Shown in pieces: positions 1 to 9,028 of a DNA stretch of 61,991 bases. The stretch's first letter is position 1. Every line of letters begins with the position of its first letter. Both the position numbers and the translations under genes were made by a program. The notes below the pieces were generated by a model. That model was not told the origin of the DNA. It worked only from the letters and a program-made list of their open reading frames with translations, and did not search any database. Origin of the DNA: Lachnospiraceae bacterium UBA3762 (GTDB lineage Bacteria > Bacillota > Clostridia > Lachnospirales > Lachnospiraceae); NCBI GenBank assembly GCA_002371615.1, contig DFGA01000069.1, positions 1-61,991 on the forward strand, given 5' to 3'.

Positions 1-73
1 TAGTGTGGTGTCACGGGAATGCAGGCTCTAATTTTAATGTTATCATACTATATTATTCTTGAAAAGGGAGATA

Positions 74-337
74 ATGGGGACTTCAGAGGTATTTATGGAA
101 ACATTTGGGGACAATTGGTGCCAACTCATAAGCATGTTGTCAAAGAAATGCCGAAATAAATTCACTAATCGCGTAGTTCACCTAATTATGCGGATGCGCC
201 TGAGGGTTGGTGATATCTCCAACAAACGTATTCCGGCTAGCAATATTGTGATACCTGCTTGCAAGTATTATAACCTTTTTAACAATATATTATTGAAGAG
301 AACTAATCAAAAATGTGTTGAAATAATACAAGGATAA
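74..337 (+). CDS. Small hypothetical ORF, possibly a remnant
   Basis: An 87-codon open frame starts at the ATG at 74, directly behind a GGGAG sequence; a TTG at 59 is also in frame. The product is basic and Cys-containing, and I recognise no domain. It is convergent with the HEPN gene and ends 12 nt from it. Positions 1-58 show nothing clear. It could be the degenerate edge of the restriction-modification insertion and not a working gene. Confidence 0.2.
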   Translation: MGTSEVFMETFGDNWCQLISMLSKKCRNKFTNRVVHLIMRMRLRVGDISNKRIPASNIVIPACKYYNLFNNILLKRTNQKCVEIIQG

Positions 338-348
338 AATACAGTTAA

Positions 349-1131
349 CTATACTAATTTTTGAAGTGGGGTCAACAAAACTTCATATGCATATCTATAT
401 ACGTCATTGGTTTTCTTATCTGGTGTTATATCCCCGTGAGCCAAACAACAGCGTAATAGATATAGTATTTTAATAGTTGCTTCGGCTATTTTCTCATGAT
501 TCTTAATAAAAAGATAAGCACCTATTTTAGTACTTTGCTTTTCATCTTCAGATATGCTTAATACACTCGACTCAATATAAGGCCGCATCTCAATATAACA
601 CTCTTCACATTTTGTTTTTCTTTCAGCGAATAGGTTTTCAAAATCAGTCTGCTGCTTTAACGAGTCAAGATTCCATTCTTCCTGCTCACAGTTTAATAAT
701 TCTATTCCTCTTTTAGAATCAGTAACAACCGTAATAAATCTACCATGATTCTTATTGCACCGATAATTAATATTTCTAAATACAACGTAATGTTCCGATT
801 TTCTATTTCTTTCTAAAACCATAGAAAAAGAAATATTTGATTTTACTCCAAAATAATCCTGACTCTTTATTGGAGAATTGTTTAATGATTCATGTAATTT
901 TGCTATATTATTTCTAAACGCTTTTGATTCATTATCATCAGCATCTAATAGATTTGTAATATAAGATTTAAAACGACTATCCTCACAAATTCTTTCTATG
1001 CATTGCTGATCTGTCTTTTCATGTATTTCTTCATTATACCATGCGTTAAAAGCTATCCATGTTTTGAGAAAAGCTGAATAATAGTCAATCTTAACCTCAG
1101 CATTTTCTATCCATTCTTTATATCCTGCCAC
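349..1131 (-). CDS. HEPN-motif protein of the R-M locus
   Basis: A 260-residue protein that starts at a GTG behind GAGGG, 10 nt after the hsdS stop, so it is probably co-transcribed. The N-terminus is aromatic-rich and helical. Near the C-terminus R227-C-C-L-A-H232 forms an R-X4-H motif, followed by G-D. That motif is the catalytic signature of HEPN ribonucleases, which are common in toxin-antitoxin and abortive-infection systems (family knowledge). No methyltransferase or helicase motif is visible. I infer an RNase-type accessory or back-up toxin of the R-M locus, but a non-catalytic HEPN scaffold is possible. The gene is AT-rich compared with the housekeeping genes to its right. Confidence 0.5.
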   Translation of the reverse strand: MAGYKEWIENAEVKIDYYSAFLKTWIAFNAWYNEEIHEKTDQQCIERICEDSRFKSYITNLLDADDNESKAFRNNIAKLHESLNNSPIKSQDYFGVKSNISFSMVLERNRKSEHYVVFRNINYRCNKNHGRFITVVTDSKRGIELLNCEQEEWNLDSLKQQTDFENLFAERKTKCEECYIEMRPYIESSVLSISEDEKQSTKIGAYLFIKNHEKIAEATIKILYLLRCCLAHGDITPDKKTNDVYRYAYEVLLTPLQKLV

Positions 1132-1141
1132 CTATCATCCC

Positions 1142-2629
1142 TCACTTTGCATAAATAATATCATCATCAAGAATCTTCAACGCCTTCTGTTCGAGCAAAA
1201 AAGCCTTATAGCGCTTTTCATTTGCTTGTAGAGCAAGATCGTTGATTTGCTTTTGAATATCTTGATTTTTCAAGATAGGTATTTGTATCTGACGTACATG
1301 ATTATCATCGATTTCGTCTACAACCGCGCCATAAGTAAAGTGCTTAATAAGCTCATAACCGTAATCTGATGATAAGAAGGTAGAAATATAGCCGGCAACA
1401 TCATTGTTTGCAGGTACAACGCGAATGATATGCTGATTAGCCGTCCAGTTTTCCCATTGTTTTCCAACTAAAGTGACTTTTCCAATAGTGCCACTACATG
1501 TAATAAGCGTCATATTTTCATGTAGTTCTAACTGTTTTGCAATTCTTTCACCATGATGTACTAATGAAAGAAACTTTTTATTAGTTGGATCAAGTTCATA
1601 AAGCTGCTTTCCACCAATAAAAACTCTACCATACCCTTCCTCAACATACACTCTCTTAAATCTACCGGGCAGGATTATATCCGAACTTATCCTCTTATCT
1701 CCAACAGTAGTAACTTCCGCAGCATTCTTTTTCAGAATATCCACAATAGCGTCAACTATCGGCACATGGTAAGATGCATCCGCCCTGCCTGCCATTTCAC
1801 TAAGTTTAATATTGAATGTCTGAACGCTTTTGCTTCCATCAAGAGTATCTACCTTTATTTCGCTGATAGACGGCAAATTGAGTTCCTTTACAAGTAATGC
1901 CTGTGCCTGATCAATAATAGCGTTGGATTCGTCTCGCAGCGTATAAGACTGCATTATCAAATCATGAATCTTTTTCTTGATTTTTACAGGCGCGTTAGGA
2001 ATAGGCGTTTCCGAAAGATGCTCAGGCTCTAAATGAGTAATTACGGAACCATATCCATTTGTTTGTAATATAGTATTTCCTATCTTAGATTTGAGATAGG
2101 TATATGTATAACCTAAATCATAATCATTTTTAAAGGTAACTCGTATTACATCATCAGAATATACTGTTCCTTGCAGTGTTTTTGACACTAAAGAAATATT
2201 TCCTATAGTACCAGAACGAGTGAGCAACAATGTTTTTTCTTTTAGTCTAAGCTCGTCGATATCACATTTAGTCAGTTTAGAAATGAATTTATCTGCTTTA
2301 GGATAAATGTCAGTCATCTGTGAAGGAAGGTAAAAAGGAACACCATTTCCTCTATCACAGTATATTCTTTTAAAACGACCAGGATAATAAGCAGCATCAA
2401 TTATACCGTCATCGCCTTCATCGCCTAATAACATACTACATCCATACTTGTTACCTTTAACCAAATCATGTGCCTGCTTTGCCTCAACATCAAAAACACT
2501 GGCTTCAAGTCTTTTACCACGTTCTACCATTTCGGCAAGAGAAACCGAACACCATTTTACGGGTGCTTCGCTTATTTCAATTTCAACCTTAGGAGCATCA
2601 TCAAGTTTTCTGGCTAAATTGTCTACCAT
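1142..2629 (-). CDS. hsdS: Restriction-modification specificity subunit (HsdS-like)
   Basis: About 495 residues from the ATG at 2629, which has AGGAGG 7-8 nt upstream; an in-frame start at 2653 lacks this. It overlaps the methyltransferase stop by 7 nt. The protein is an internal duplication of two target-recognition domains. Each half has a P-G-R-F-K-R segment (about residues 85 and 320) and an S-G-T-I-G motif (about residues 140 and 370), typical of HsdS proteins. By family knowledge each half reads one half of a bipartite DNA site and docks the methyltransferase. The partner upstream carries the enzymatic domains. Function is confident; the DNA site cannot be predicted. Confidence 0.88.
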   Translation of the reverse strand: MVDNLARKLDDAPKVEIEISEAPVKWCSVSLAEMVERGKRLEASVFDVEAKQAHDLVKGNKYGCSMLLGDEGDDGIIDAAYYPGRFKRIYCDRGNGVPFYLPSQMTDIYPKADKFISKLTKCDIDELRLKEKTLLLTRSGTIGNISLVSKTLQGTVYSDDVIRVTFKNDYDLGYTYTYLKSKIGNTILQTNGYGSVITHLEPEHLSETPIPNAPVKIKKKIHDLIMQSYTLRDESNAIIDQAQALLVKELNLPSISEIKVDTLDGSKSVQTFNIKLSEMAGRADASYHVPIVDAIVDILKKNAAEVTTVGDKRISSDIILPGRFKRVYVEEGYGRVFIGGKQLYELDPTNKKFLSLVHHGERIAKQLELHENMTLITCSGTIGKVTLVGKQWENWTANQHIIRVVPANNDVAGYISTFLSSDYGYELIKHFTYGAVVDEIDDNHVRQIQIPILKNQDIQKQINDLALQANEKRYKAFLLEQKALKILDDDIIYAK

Positions 2630-4644
2630 GATAATCCCTCCTGTTTCTTCCACTGAGCAAATATCTCAGGCACATCGGGAGTCTGATCATCTTCTATCTT
2701 TGTCTTGCGCTCATGGGCAACAGTTCTGTCACCTGAACTAGTTTCATCAAGCACATACACATTATTCTTCTCAGGAATGAGTATCTCGTTGCCCTCTTTA
2801 TCACGCTTGAAGATAGGTGTTCCTCTCTTATCATGACCGATTTTCTCAACCATAGCCATAAAAATATTGTAATCAGCCATAATTCCGCTTTTTTCTTCCT
2901 TATCTTTCTGCTCCTGAGTTTTCTTTTGCAGGAACAGAACAGAAGTCTGAGTGCCATTTCTCGGCTGGAAAGTGTCAGCGTGAAGATCTATACTTGCAAC
3001 TATACGATGATTATGTATAAGCCACTCTCTGATATATCCAAGTCCGGGTGAACCAAGAATAGAGTCCGGCAGCACGATGCCCATACGACCACCGGGAACA
3101 AGAAACTGCGTGCAACGTTCAATAAAGAGTATCTCAGGTGGAACAGACGATTGTAAACGGTCTGTCATAGTCCACTCATTGGTTTTCTTATTGCACTCCC
3201 AGATATGTGCAAGCTCAAACTGTTCAAGGATATTCTTATCCTTTATTGGTATTTTGCTGCCGAATGGTGGATTAGTAACTATAACATCAAAATGCTCTAA
3301 CGTTTTATAGTTACGAAGCTCATCCTTCTTTATCCCGAGTGATTCTGCAAGTTTGGAACGGAATTCATCACTCCATTCATGAGGCGGTAGCAGGGAGTTG
3401 GTCTGAAAGATATTCCCACTTCCATCATTATTCATAACCATATTCATCTTAGTCGCTTTCACAAGATCCGGGTTAATATCAAAACCAAAAAAATTATGCG
3501 CTGCCATTTCAGATATCTTATCTTGTAACTGCATTTTTATCGTAAAATCCCACTTTTCCGTCTCAAGTTCTATCTGTTTGGAAAAATCATTTTTCAGTTG
3601 ATTAATTACATGCGTCATGGCTGTAACAAGAAATCCACCTGTTCCACACGAGCTATCTAGAACCTTTTCATCCACTTTTGGATTAACCATTTCAACAGTC
3701 ATTTTCATAACATTTCTCGGAGTAAAGAACTCACCTCTATCCCCACGTAGATTGGCACCAACAATTTCCTCATATGCCTTACCTTTTATGTCAATATTAG
3801 TATTAAGTAAACTATATTTTTGTAGTTCACTAACAATATAAGCAAGACTTCTAGGGGCAAGTTTAATTTCATCATTAGAGTCAAATATCTTGCCATATTT
3901 TTTCTTAACACGCTCAAATATTTTGCTTATACGGTTTTTTACTGTAAGTTGACCGTCAGGATTCGATCGTTCCTCGGATGTTGTGTAAAATTCCAATGGG
4001 TTCGGGATACTACGTTCATCTTCGATTTTACAAAAAATAACTTTTAGGAGTTCAAAAAAGGCCGGCTGCTTCTGTAACCCATCATTAACATGAATGTGAT
4101 TATGACAAGTTTTAAATACAAAAAGAAGATTATCATCATAAGCATTCTTTAATGAGTTCCTCTTAGGTCTGTTTATATCATCAAGGTTTCCATCAACCGA
4201 GGGAATGTCATTATAATCCATAAAGTCAATTTGACCATGATCATTGACATACTTTCTAAATACTTCTTTTTGCCTACCGTTAGTCCACATCCCCCATTCA
4301 CAATTTGGGCATGCAGACATATATGACTTTAGTTGTTCAACACCATCCTTAGCATTTCGCGCATCAACTGATTCTTTTTTGCATTCTATAATAATATATA
4401 TATTTTCCTGCTTTGGATCAGAACAGTCTTTATTAAAGATAACAATATCAGCTCGTGGTTTTCTTGATCCAAGTTGAAGTGTATATTCAATCTTGATTTG
4501 GGAAGAATCATATTTATGTTCATTTATTAATCTTTTCTCTATTGTCTGGCGTACATATTCTTCAGGAGTATCATTTCTATACTTTCCGTCAATATAGTCA
4601 CAGATTTTTCCATCAGGTATAGATATTATTTTGTTATCTGCCAT
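2623..4644 (-). CDS. Fused endonuclease / N6-adenine DNA methyltransferase (HsdM-like)
   Basis: 673 residues from the ATG at 4644 (GGAGG 7 nt upstream). An upstream in-frame ATG at 4707 with AGAGG would add 21 residues. Residues 1-130 resemble the HsdR N-terminal PD-(D/E)XK fold: D66 in RADIVIF, then E87-C-K89 in IIIECKK. From about residue 300 it is an HsdM-type methyltransferase, with motif I DSSCGTGGF near 330 and motif IV NPPF near 461. So one chain should both methylate adenine and cut DNA. No helicase-type hsdR gene is seen, so this is closer to a BcgI-like Type IIB/IIG enzyme plus S subunit than to a classical Type I system. The 1-4.7 kb block is AT-rich and probably acquired. Confidence 0.85.
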   Translation of the reverse strand: MADNKIISIPDGKICDYIDGKYRNDTPEEYVRQTIEKRLINEHKYDSSQIKIEYTLQLGSRKPRADIVIFNKDCSDPKQENIYIIIECKKESVDARNAKDGVEQLKSYMSACPNCEWGMWTNGRQKEVFRKYVNDHGQIDFMDYNDIPSVDGNLDDINRPKRNSLKNAYDDNLLFVFKTCHNHIHVNDGLQKQPAFFELLKVIFCKIEDERSIPNPLEFYTTSEERSNPDGQLTVKNRISKIFERVKKKYGKIFDSNDEIKLAPRSLAYIVSELQKYSLLNTNIDIKGKAYEEIVGANLRGDRGEFFTPRNVMKMTVEMVNPKVDEKVLDSSCGTGGFLVTAMTHVINQLKNDFSKQIELETEKWDFTIKMQLQDKISEMAAHNFFGFDINPDLVKATKMNMVMNNDGSGNIFQTNSLLPPHEWSDEFRSKLAESLGIKKDELRNYKTLEHFDVIVTNPPFGSKIPIKDKNILEQFELAHIWECNKKTNEWTMTDRLQSSVPPEILFIERCTQFLVPGGRMGIVLPDSILGSPGLGYIREWLIHNHRIVASIDLHADTFQPRNGTQTSVLFLQKKTQEQKDKEEKSGIMADYNIFMAMVEKIGHDKRGTPIFKRDKEGNEILIPEKNNVYVLDETSSGDRTVAHERKTKIEDDQTPDVPEIFAQWKKQEGLSW

Positions 4645-4743
4645 TATATTTCCTCCATGTGTAATTGGTTGTTTTTTCAACGTATAATCCTTTTCTAATA
4701 TTGCCATATTATTCCTCTTAAATCAAAACAAATCCTAACAAGC

Positions 4744-6417
4744 TTATATCATTCGAAACCTCCGCATCGCGTCCTCTATCGCCTTAATCTTTTCTTCCGG
4801 GCATCCGGGTTGACGACTGTCCGGTGATTTGGGCTTATTATAATTCTCACGTTCTATGATCCCGTATTTTTGTTTTACCTGAGCAATATTGAAATTCGAA
4901 ACATAAAGTCCGTAATGCTCCTGCACCCATTCCTCTATTTCCCTGTACGTTGCCTTGCTCTCTGCGCAGGTCACATCAAGCTCATCCATTTCAACTTTTA
5001 CATTCACAAAATGCCTTGCCTCAGATAGTTTGGACAAAAGTGCTACCGTCTCCACATGCACCGTTTGCGGAAACATATCAGTACACCTTATCCTCTTAAC
5101 CTCATACCCACGACCCGTCAGGTACTTGATATCCCTCGCAAGTGTAGCGCTGTCGCAGCTCACATACACGATCCTGTCTGGTGATACATCGGCTATGGCG
5201 CAAAGAGCTGCTTCATCCATACCTTTCCGTGGAGGGTCCAGCACTATCACATCCGCAGTAATATCGTCCTTGTGATCCGGCAGATAGTCTTCCGCCGCGG
5301 CACATATGTAATCCGCATTTTTTATTCCGTTTAGCTTTGCATTCTTTTTTGCATCTTCTATTGCTTCAGGAACTATTTCGAGTCCGTGAACAAGCTTTGC
5401 ATTATCTGACATGCATATCGAAATCGTACCAATTCCGCAGCATACATCCCATACTTCCTCGACTCCGGACAGATTTGCATATTCGATAGCGGTGCTGTAC
5501 AGCTTCTCAACCTGAACAGGATTTATTTGGTAGAATGACAGAGGGGATATCTCGAATTTCTTTCCGAGCAGAATATCGTTTATCTTGTCGCTCCCGAACA
5601 GTGTGTGAATCTCATTTCCCATTATCACATTTGTGTTATCATTGTTGATTGATACACATACCGACGTCATTCCCTGAACTGTGCAAAGTTTTTTTATCAG
5701 TTCGGTCTGCTCAGGAATAAATTCCTCCTCAATAGATAACCTTTTTTGCGTATGCCTGATTACCAGGCACACCATTATTTCACCGGTCCTATAGCCTTTT
5801 CGGACCATCACATGTCGTATTATTCCGCTGCCATTTGATTCATCGTATGCGGGTATTTTGTATTGGCGCATATGATCCAGTATGATCCCAAGTATCATAC
5901 TGTTTTCCTCGGGAGCAAGTCCGCAGTCCGTACATGGTATGATGCTGTGGGTTCGTCCTGCATAGAAGCCTGCGACCGGATTGCCTTCTGCATCCGTTCC
6001 TATCGGGTACTGCGACTTGTTGCGGTAGCGCTTTGGCTCATCCATGGCTATGATCGGCTCAAATACCCCTTCGATCACATCTGCCGGAATACCGCCTATT
6101 CGTGCAAGGTCATTCTTAACCTTGTTCTCTTTGAACTTTAGCTGTTCCTCATATGACAGTGCCTGTATCTGGCATCCTCCGCACCTTCTGTATTCCGTGC
6201 AGAATGGCGCAGTCCGCTTTTTCGAGGGCGTGATTATCTTCTCACATCGCGCATACGCATAGTTTTTTTTGACCTTTGTAAGCCTTGCCTCCACAACATC
6301 ACCGGGAACGGCGTCTTTAATAAAAAGGGTATAGCCTTCAAATTTGCCTATACCCTCTCCGCCTGCACCTATATCATCTATAGTGACCGTTAAGATCTGA
6401 TTCTTATGATAATCCAT
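4744..6417 (-). CDS. rlmD: 23S rRNA (uracil-5-)-methyltransferase RlmD/RumA family
   Basis: 557 residues. An N-terminal TRAM RNA-binding domain covers about residues 1-60. Cysteines in C-X5-CGGC near 72-85, plus a cysteine pair near 165, fit the Fe-S cluster of this family. The catalytic cysteine lies in YVSCDSATLARD near 415, after the DPPRKG motif. Enzymes of this family transfer a methyl from SAM to C5 of a uracil in 23S rRNA or tRNA. The last 85 or so residues form a charged extension beyond the core, so the protein is longer than the usual 450. It lies downstream of the YhaM-like gene on the same strand. Whether the target is U1939, U747 or tRNA cannot be told from sequence. Confidence 0.88.
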   Translation of the reverse strand: MDYHKNQILTVTIDDIGAGGEGIGKFEGYTLFIKDAVPGDVVEARLTKVKKNYAYARCEKIITPSKKRTAPFCTEYRRCGGCQIQALSYEEQLKFKENKVKNDLARIGGIPADVIEGVFEPIIAMDEPKRYRNKSQYPIGTDAEGNPVAGFYAGRTHSIIPCTDCGLAPEENSMILGIILDHMRQYKIPAYDESNGSGIIRHVMVRKGYRTGEIMVCLVIRHTQKRLSIEEEFIPEQTELIKKLCTVQGMTSVCVSINNDNTNVIMGNEIHTLFGSDKINDILLGKKFEISPLSFYQINPVQVEKLYSTAIEYANLSGVEEVWDVCCGIGTISICMSDNAKLVHGLEIVPEAIEDAKKNAKLNGIKNADYICAAAEDYLPDHKDDITADVIVLDPPRKGMDEAALCAIADVSPDRIVYVSCDSATLARDIKYLTGRGYEVKRIRCTDMFPQTVHVETVALLSKLSEARHFVNVKVEMDELDVTCAESKATYREIEEWVQEHYGLYVSNFNIAQVKQKYGIIERENYNKPKSPDSRQPGCPEEKIKAIEDAMRRFRMI

Positions 6418-6447
6418 ATATCCCTTTCACTATATATTAAACCGCAA

Positions 6448-7386
6448 TCAATCCGACGTTTTGCGGATATTGGAATCTATGAGTCTGTTAAACCCGAGCC
6501 ACCCGTCATCCGTCGTTGATTTGAATATCTCCTTCATGGTCTCCATTTTTGCATCCGTATTATCCGCAAAATGAAGCGCAACCGCCTCCATGATGGCAGG
6601 CTTTTTCGGCGATCCGAATTCGTATTCCCCATGGTGCGCCAGAATGCAGTGCGTCACTTCCGAATACAGCTTTTGTGGGAATCCTGATATCGCATCCATC
6701 TTCTCCATCGCCATATGGGCACCTATAACTATATGCCCCATAAGCTGTCCCTCGTCAGTGTAATCGTTCTGCGGAAAATCAGACAGTTCACGCGTTTTTC
6801 CTATATCATGGAGCATCGCTACTGTAAGGAGCAGATCCTTGTGGAGCATCGGATAGGCCTTCGTATAATAATTACACAGATTGGTAACAGAAAGCGTATG
6901 CTCGAGCAGGCCTCCCACGAACCCGTGATGAACCGCCTTGGCAGCGGAACTCTTTTTAAACTTCCTTGCAAAATCATCATCGCCAAAGAATGCTTCAAGA
7001 AGCTGCCTTAGGTATTTGTTCTCAACACCGTTAACATATGCCATCAGCTCTTTCCACATATCGTCTATGTTGCGCTCCGAAACAGGCAGATAGTCCGCAG
7101 GATCATATTCTCCCTCACTGCACTTTCTGACCCGCTTGATATTCAGCTGATTGGCTCCCTGGTAACTGTTAACAACAGCATTTACACATATATAATCGAG
7201 AGTGTCAAAATCATCTATTCCAGCTGAATTGGGATCCCATATCATTGCATCAACGCTTCCGGTCCTGTCAGCAAGAACAAGTTTGTCATACGGCTTTCCT
7301 GTCTTGGTAACATCGGACTTTTTTGATCTGACCAGATATATATCGTTTATTCCCTCGCCCTCTTTAAAGCTGTCTATATATTTCAT
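6448..7386 (-). CDS. yhaM: YhaM-like 3'-5' exoribonuclease (OB fold + HD domain)
   Basis: 312 residues. The N-terminal 90 or so residues resemble an OB-fold nucleic-acid-binding domain. The HD phosphohydrolase domain follows, with H in HHGFVGGLLEHT near 155-165 and the metal-binding HD pair in AMLHDIGKT near 192. Length and order match the Firmicute YhaM family, which trims RNA and single-stranded DNA from the 3' end with Mn2+ or Co2+. The start is set by GGAGG 7 nt upstream. It overlaps the HtrA-like gene by 4 nt (ATGA), so translational coupling is likely. Confidence 0.87.
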   Translation of the reverse strand: MKYIDSFKEGEGINDIYLVRSKKSDVTKTGKPYDKLVLADRTGSVDAMIWDPNSAGIDDFDTLDYICVNAVVNSYQGANQLNIKRVRKCSEGEYDPADYLPVSERNIDDMWKELMAYVNGVENKYLRQLLEAFFGDDDFARKFKKSSAAKAVHHGFVGGLLEHTLSVTNLCNYYTKAYPMLHKDLLLTVAMLHDIGKTRELSDFPQNDYTDEGQLMGHIVIGAHMAMEKMDAISGFPQKLYSEVTHCILAHHGEYEFGSPKKPAIMEAVALHFADNTDAKMETMKEIFKSTTDDGWLGFNRLIDSNIRKTSD

Positions 7387-8891
7387 CTGAGTTCCTCCAA
7401 AGTCACTTCATATGTAAGTTCCGTATACTGCTCGCGTCCCGGACGCTGCAGCGTTACGGTTACGACATCCTGCGGATTATATCGAAGGATTGCCTGTTTA
7501 TACTCATCAAATGATTTTATCTCTATTGTTCCTATCTTCACTATCACGTCGCCGATCCTGATTCCTACATTCATTGCCGGAGAATCTGCAACAACCTCTT
7601 TGACAAACGCACCGAAGGGAACTCCCCTGTCCTCATTTGCCTCCTCAGTCACATCGGTTCCGATGATACCGAGAGTTGCAAGTGCCTGTCCGTTTGATAT
7701 CTTCTCAATAGTTTCGGAGATATCGGAAACCGAATAAGCTCTTAAAAGGTTCGGCATATTTCCGGACATATCTTCATGGCATATTATACCGACTATACGT
7801 CCGTTATAATTAACAAGAACTCCGCTTGCCGCCGTGCTCGCATATATATCCGTGGACAAAATCCTAACGTTGGAATCCTCTTTATCAAGAACAACCGAAT
7901 TGGATGTTATCTGACCCATTCCGACCGAGCCTGCTGCACCGTACGGTGCTCCGACGGCAACGACCGGAACTCCCACAGCCGATGTCGCAATACTTCCGAA
8001 CTGCGCCATCTCAATCTGCTCAATAGTCTTCTCATCAAGTCGCTCAATGTCTATGGATACTATGCACAGATCCGTGTTGATATCCGAATTCTTAACACGT
8101 GCCGCATAAGTCTGCCCGTCGGAAAAAGTAACCCTCACATTTCTCGCATTGTGGAGAATGTCAGAAGGAGATATTATAAGAAGCTCTTTTCCGTTGTCTG
8201 CGATTATCAGTCCGGTTGTGGAATTGTTATTCTCATATGAATTGTTGAACCAGTCCGTATTGGAGCTGATACCCGCCACAGTAACAAGGCTCTTCTGAGT
8301 TGTCTCCGCGATGGCGGATATCTTGCGCAGAAGTTCTCTGTAATCATCAAGTTCAAGGTCTTTTTCTATAGTCTCGACTATATTGTTGACAACTACGTCC
8401 TGTCCTTTTTCCGGGTTGGTTTCATCCGTAGCTTCCTCCTCTTTTGCCTCTGTCTGTCCGGAGTTTTCATCTACAGCTTCACTTTCCTGGTCTGCATTTT
8501 CTTCTTCGGTATTCTTATTATCTTCGGAGTTCTTATCCTCTTCAGGCTCTTTATCCTGATCAACTGTTTCGGATGCTCCGTCACTCTCAGGCGGAACAAA
8601 TGGCTCCACCGGTGTTTCCTCTGCTGTCACTTCATCTACCGGAAGCATAACCGGTCTTGTTCCATCTTCCGGATACAAATAAGCCTGCAATTTCGGAAAA
8701 CACATCACAAATACTACCGATGCGACCAATCCGAACAAAGCCCCCAGAAAGATTGTTAGAAATATCTTCCTAAAAAGCTTGCGCTTATTGACCGGCGGCT
8801 TTTTTATCGTTTCCGTTATAAATTCGTAATTGTCTCCGCTTTCCCCGGAAACCTTGTTTTCGTCAGCTACAATCTGTTCTTTTTCGTCCAT
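7383..8891 (-). CDS. Membrane-anchored HtrA/DegP-like protein, probably a pseudo-protease
   Basis: 502 residues. A short cytosolic basic N-terminus, one membrane segment (about 42-66), a long Glu/Asp/Thr-rich linker (about 75-165), a trypsin-like S1C domain (about 185-390) and a C-terminal PDZ domain (about 405-500). The fold motifs are clear, but residues aligned with the catalytic triad look changed. The usual TNxHV segment reads IISPSDI and the usual GNSGGP reads TAASGV; the Asp-containing segment NTDLCIV is kept. I infer an inactive sensor or scaffold outside the membrane, not an active protease. A promoter lies at 8921-8949. First gene of a run that includes yhaM and probably rlmD. Confidence 0.8.
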   Translation of the reverse strand: MDEKEQIVADENKVSGESGDNYEFITETIKKPPVNKRKLFRKIFLTIFLGALFGLVASVVFVMCFPKLQAYLYPEDGTRPVMLPVDEVTAEETPVEPFVPPESDGASETVDQDKEPEEDKNSEDNKNTEEENADQESEAVDENSGQTEAKEEEATDETNPEKGQDVVVNNIVETIEKDLELDDYRELLRKISAIAETTQKSLVTVAGISSNTDWFNNSYENNNSTTGLIIADNGKELLIISPSDILHNARNVRVTFSDGQTYAARVKNSDINTDLCIVSIDIERLDEKTIEQIEMAQFGSIATSAVGVPVVAVGAPYGAAGSVGMGQITSNSVVLDKEDSNVRILSTDIYASTAASGVLVNYNGRIVGIICHEDMSGNMPNLLRAYSVSDISETIEKISNGQALATLGIIGTDVTEEANEDRGVPFGAFVKEVVADSPAMNVGIRIGDVIVKIGTIEIKSFDEYKQAILRYNPQDVVTVTLQRPGREQYTELTYEVTLEELR

Positions 8892-8920
8892 TTGATCACC
8901 TGATTTTACATTTGAAGTTT

Positions 8921-8949
8921 ATTATACAAAATATCATTTGAAACCACAA
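8921..8949 (-). promoter_or_regulatory. Sigma-A-type promoter for the htrA-like operon
   Basis: On the minus strand TTGTGG (8944-8949) is followed 17 nt later by a perfect TATAAT (8921-8926), 30 nt upstream of the start codon. Confidence 0.55.
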
Positions 8950-8990
8950 CTTAAACCAAGCCGTTTTCCCATACCGAATTCCCACGTTCA

Positions 8991-9019
8991 TTGCCTGTTA
9001 TCCCTTTTTCTGCTATCAT
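8991..9019 (+). promoter_or_regulatory. Promoter of mutS2, placed for a near-leaderless mRNA
   Basis: TTGCCT (8991-8996), a 17-nt spacer, then TATCAT (9014-9019). The start codon at 9029 lies only 9 nt after the -10 box, so the transcript would have almost no 5' UTR. There is no proper Shine-Dalgarno sequence before the ATG. Confidence 0.5.
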
Positions 9020-9028
9020 TAGTAGGCT

